From positions 1-15,445 of the forward strand of contig JBMYXZ010000025.1 in NCBI GenBank assembly GCA_049608925.1: DNA of 15,445 bases. Direction: 5' to 3'. The position numbers and the translations under genes were made by a program. Each line of letters opens with the position of its first letter. The stretch's first letter is position 1. Of this stretch, positions 14,920-15,445 are shown piece after piece. The notes below the pieces were generated by a model. It made no database searches, was not told the origin of the DNA, and worked only from the letters and a program-made list of their open reading frames with translations. The stretch comes from JBMYXZ01 sp049608925 (lineage in GTDB: Bacteria > Pseudomonadota > Alphaproteobacteria > JAGOMX01).

Positions 14920-15445
14920 TTATTCAGATCTTAGATAGCTATCAACAATCTTCTGTGTAGTGCCATCCGTTTGCATTTCTTTAAGGTGGTGGTCAATTTC
15001 ACTGACCAGTTTTTGTGCTTCAGTCTCGTTCCCACCATACTTCTTGCTGACAGTAATGTAATAACGCTTGCCATCCTTTGTATAGGGACGCTTATCGAGA
15101 ATTTGCACTTTATCAGATGCATTGTTTGCATTTACTGCCCACTTAGCAACGATTGACTCAATCACGATAGAGTTTACGCGGTCTTTCAGCAATAGCTGCA
15201 GGTTCTGCTCGTCGTCCTTTGCACCTTCATAAATTCTGGCCTTTGTATCCCTACGTAGTTTTTCTGCAATTGAAAAACCTAGGGGGATTCCGATAGGATC
15301 TGGTATGACGCTAAGATCCATATTTTGCTCCCAGCTCTGGCGGATCTTGTCGTCAGGCTTTGTCACAAACACGTACTTGAGTTCATGTAGAGGCATTTGG
15401 GGGTACAATAAGTATTTCTTGCGATCAGGTTTTTTCGATGCGGAA
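14920..15445 (-). CDS. Amino-acid-type periplasmic binding protein (SBP_bac_3), N-terminus cut by window edge
   Basis: The minus-strand frame ends at 14920 and is open to the right edge, about 175 residues. A TTG at 15408-15406 could be read as a start, but the frame upstream of it encodes SASKKPDRKKYLLYPQMP. This matches the conserved F-S-x-S-x-x-P-x-R-x-x-x-x-x-Y/F-S-x-P stretch in the middle of family 3 solute-binding proteins, so the gene continues beyond the window. The rest fits the second lobe: IGIPLGFSIAEKLRRDTKAR, LLLKDRVNSIVIESIVAKWA, KRYYITVSKK, and the final helix with IVDSYLRSE. Such proteins bind amino acids or similar small solutes in the periplasm, with or without an ABC transporter. 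The neighbours do not identify the partner. The terminase follows 80 bases downstream on the same strand. Confidence 0.8.
   Translation of the reverse strand, partial: SASKKPDRKKYLLYPQMPLHELKYVFVTKPDDKIRQSWEQNMDLSVIPDPIGIPLGFSIAEKLRRDTKARIYEGAKDDEQNLQLLLKDRVNSIVIESIVAKWAVNANNASDKVQILDKRPYTKDGKRYYITVSKKYGGNETEAQKLVSEIDHHLKEMQTDGTTQKIVDSYLRSE

Noticed and set aside
15406..15408. TTG as the start of the right-edge binding-protein gene
   Set aside because: Conserved family sequence continues in frame upstream of it to the window edge.

Overview
The window looks like a chromosomal segment of a motile, fairly AT-rich alphaproteobacterium. The evidence is the phoH-ybeY-corC order, a divergent single flagellin behind a sigma-54 promoter, and a large terminase of the type found in alphaproteobacterial gene transfer agents. 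A host-associated lineage is possible, but nothing here proves it. I see no rRNA, tRNA or CRISPR array.

Bases 1-5792 hold a two-component system on two divergent arms. On the minus strand are a response regulator with a C-terminal receiver and, 16 bases downstream of it, an HPt protein cut by the window edge. On the plus strand a secreted LivK-type binding protein is followed two bases later by an 1131-residue hybrid histidine kinase with a long TorS-like periplasmic domain. The likely route is ligand to binding protein, kinase H608, receiver D1056, HPt H55, then the receiver D215 of the regulator. No ABC permease or ATPase gene is present, so the binding protein is probably a dedicated co-sensor.

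Bases 5793-9809 are a flagellar filament block: a sigma-54 promoter, a leader with hairpins, flagellin (fliC), a short unrecognised protein with a possible FlaG-like tail, and the filament cap fliD. A pair of exact 16-bp repeats precedes the promoter and is either an enhancer or an IS end relic.

Bases 9810-11241 hold a secreted TraB/GumN-family protein with its own sigma-70 promoter. A gap of about 390 bases follows. It carries a 144-bp REPIN-like inverted repeat with internally compensated hairpins, and then an extended -10 promoter.

Bases 11242-13553 are the overlapping phoH-ybeY-corC operon (RNA and ribosome maturation, plus a CBS-domain protein). CorC ends tail to tail with a minus-strand GTA-type terminase, the two stop codons sharing one TTAA. 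Upstream of the terminase are a hairpin and the C-terminal part of an amino-acid-type periplasmic binding protein that runs off the right edge.
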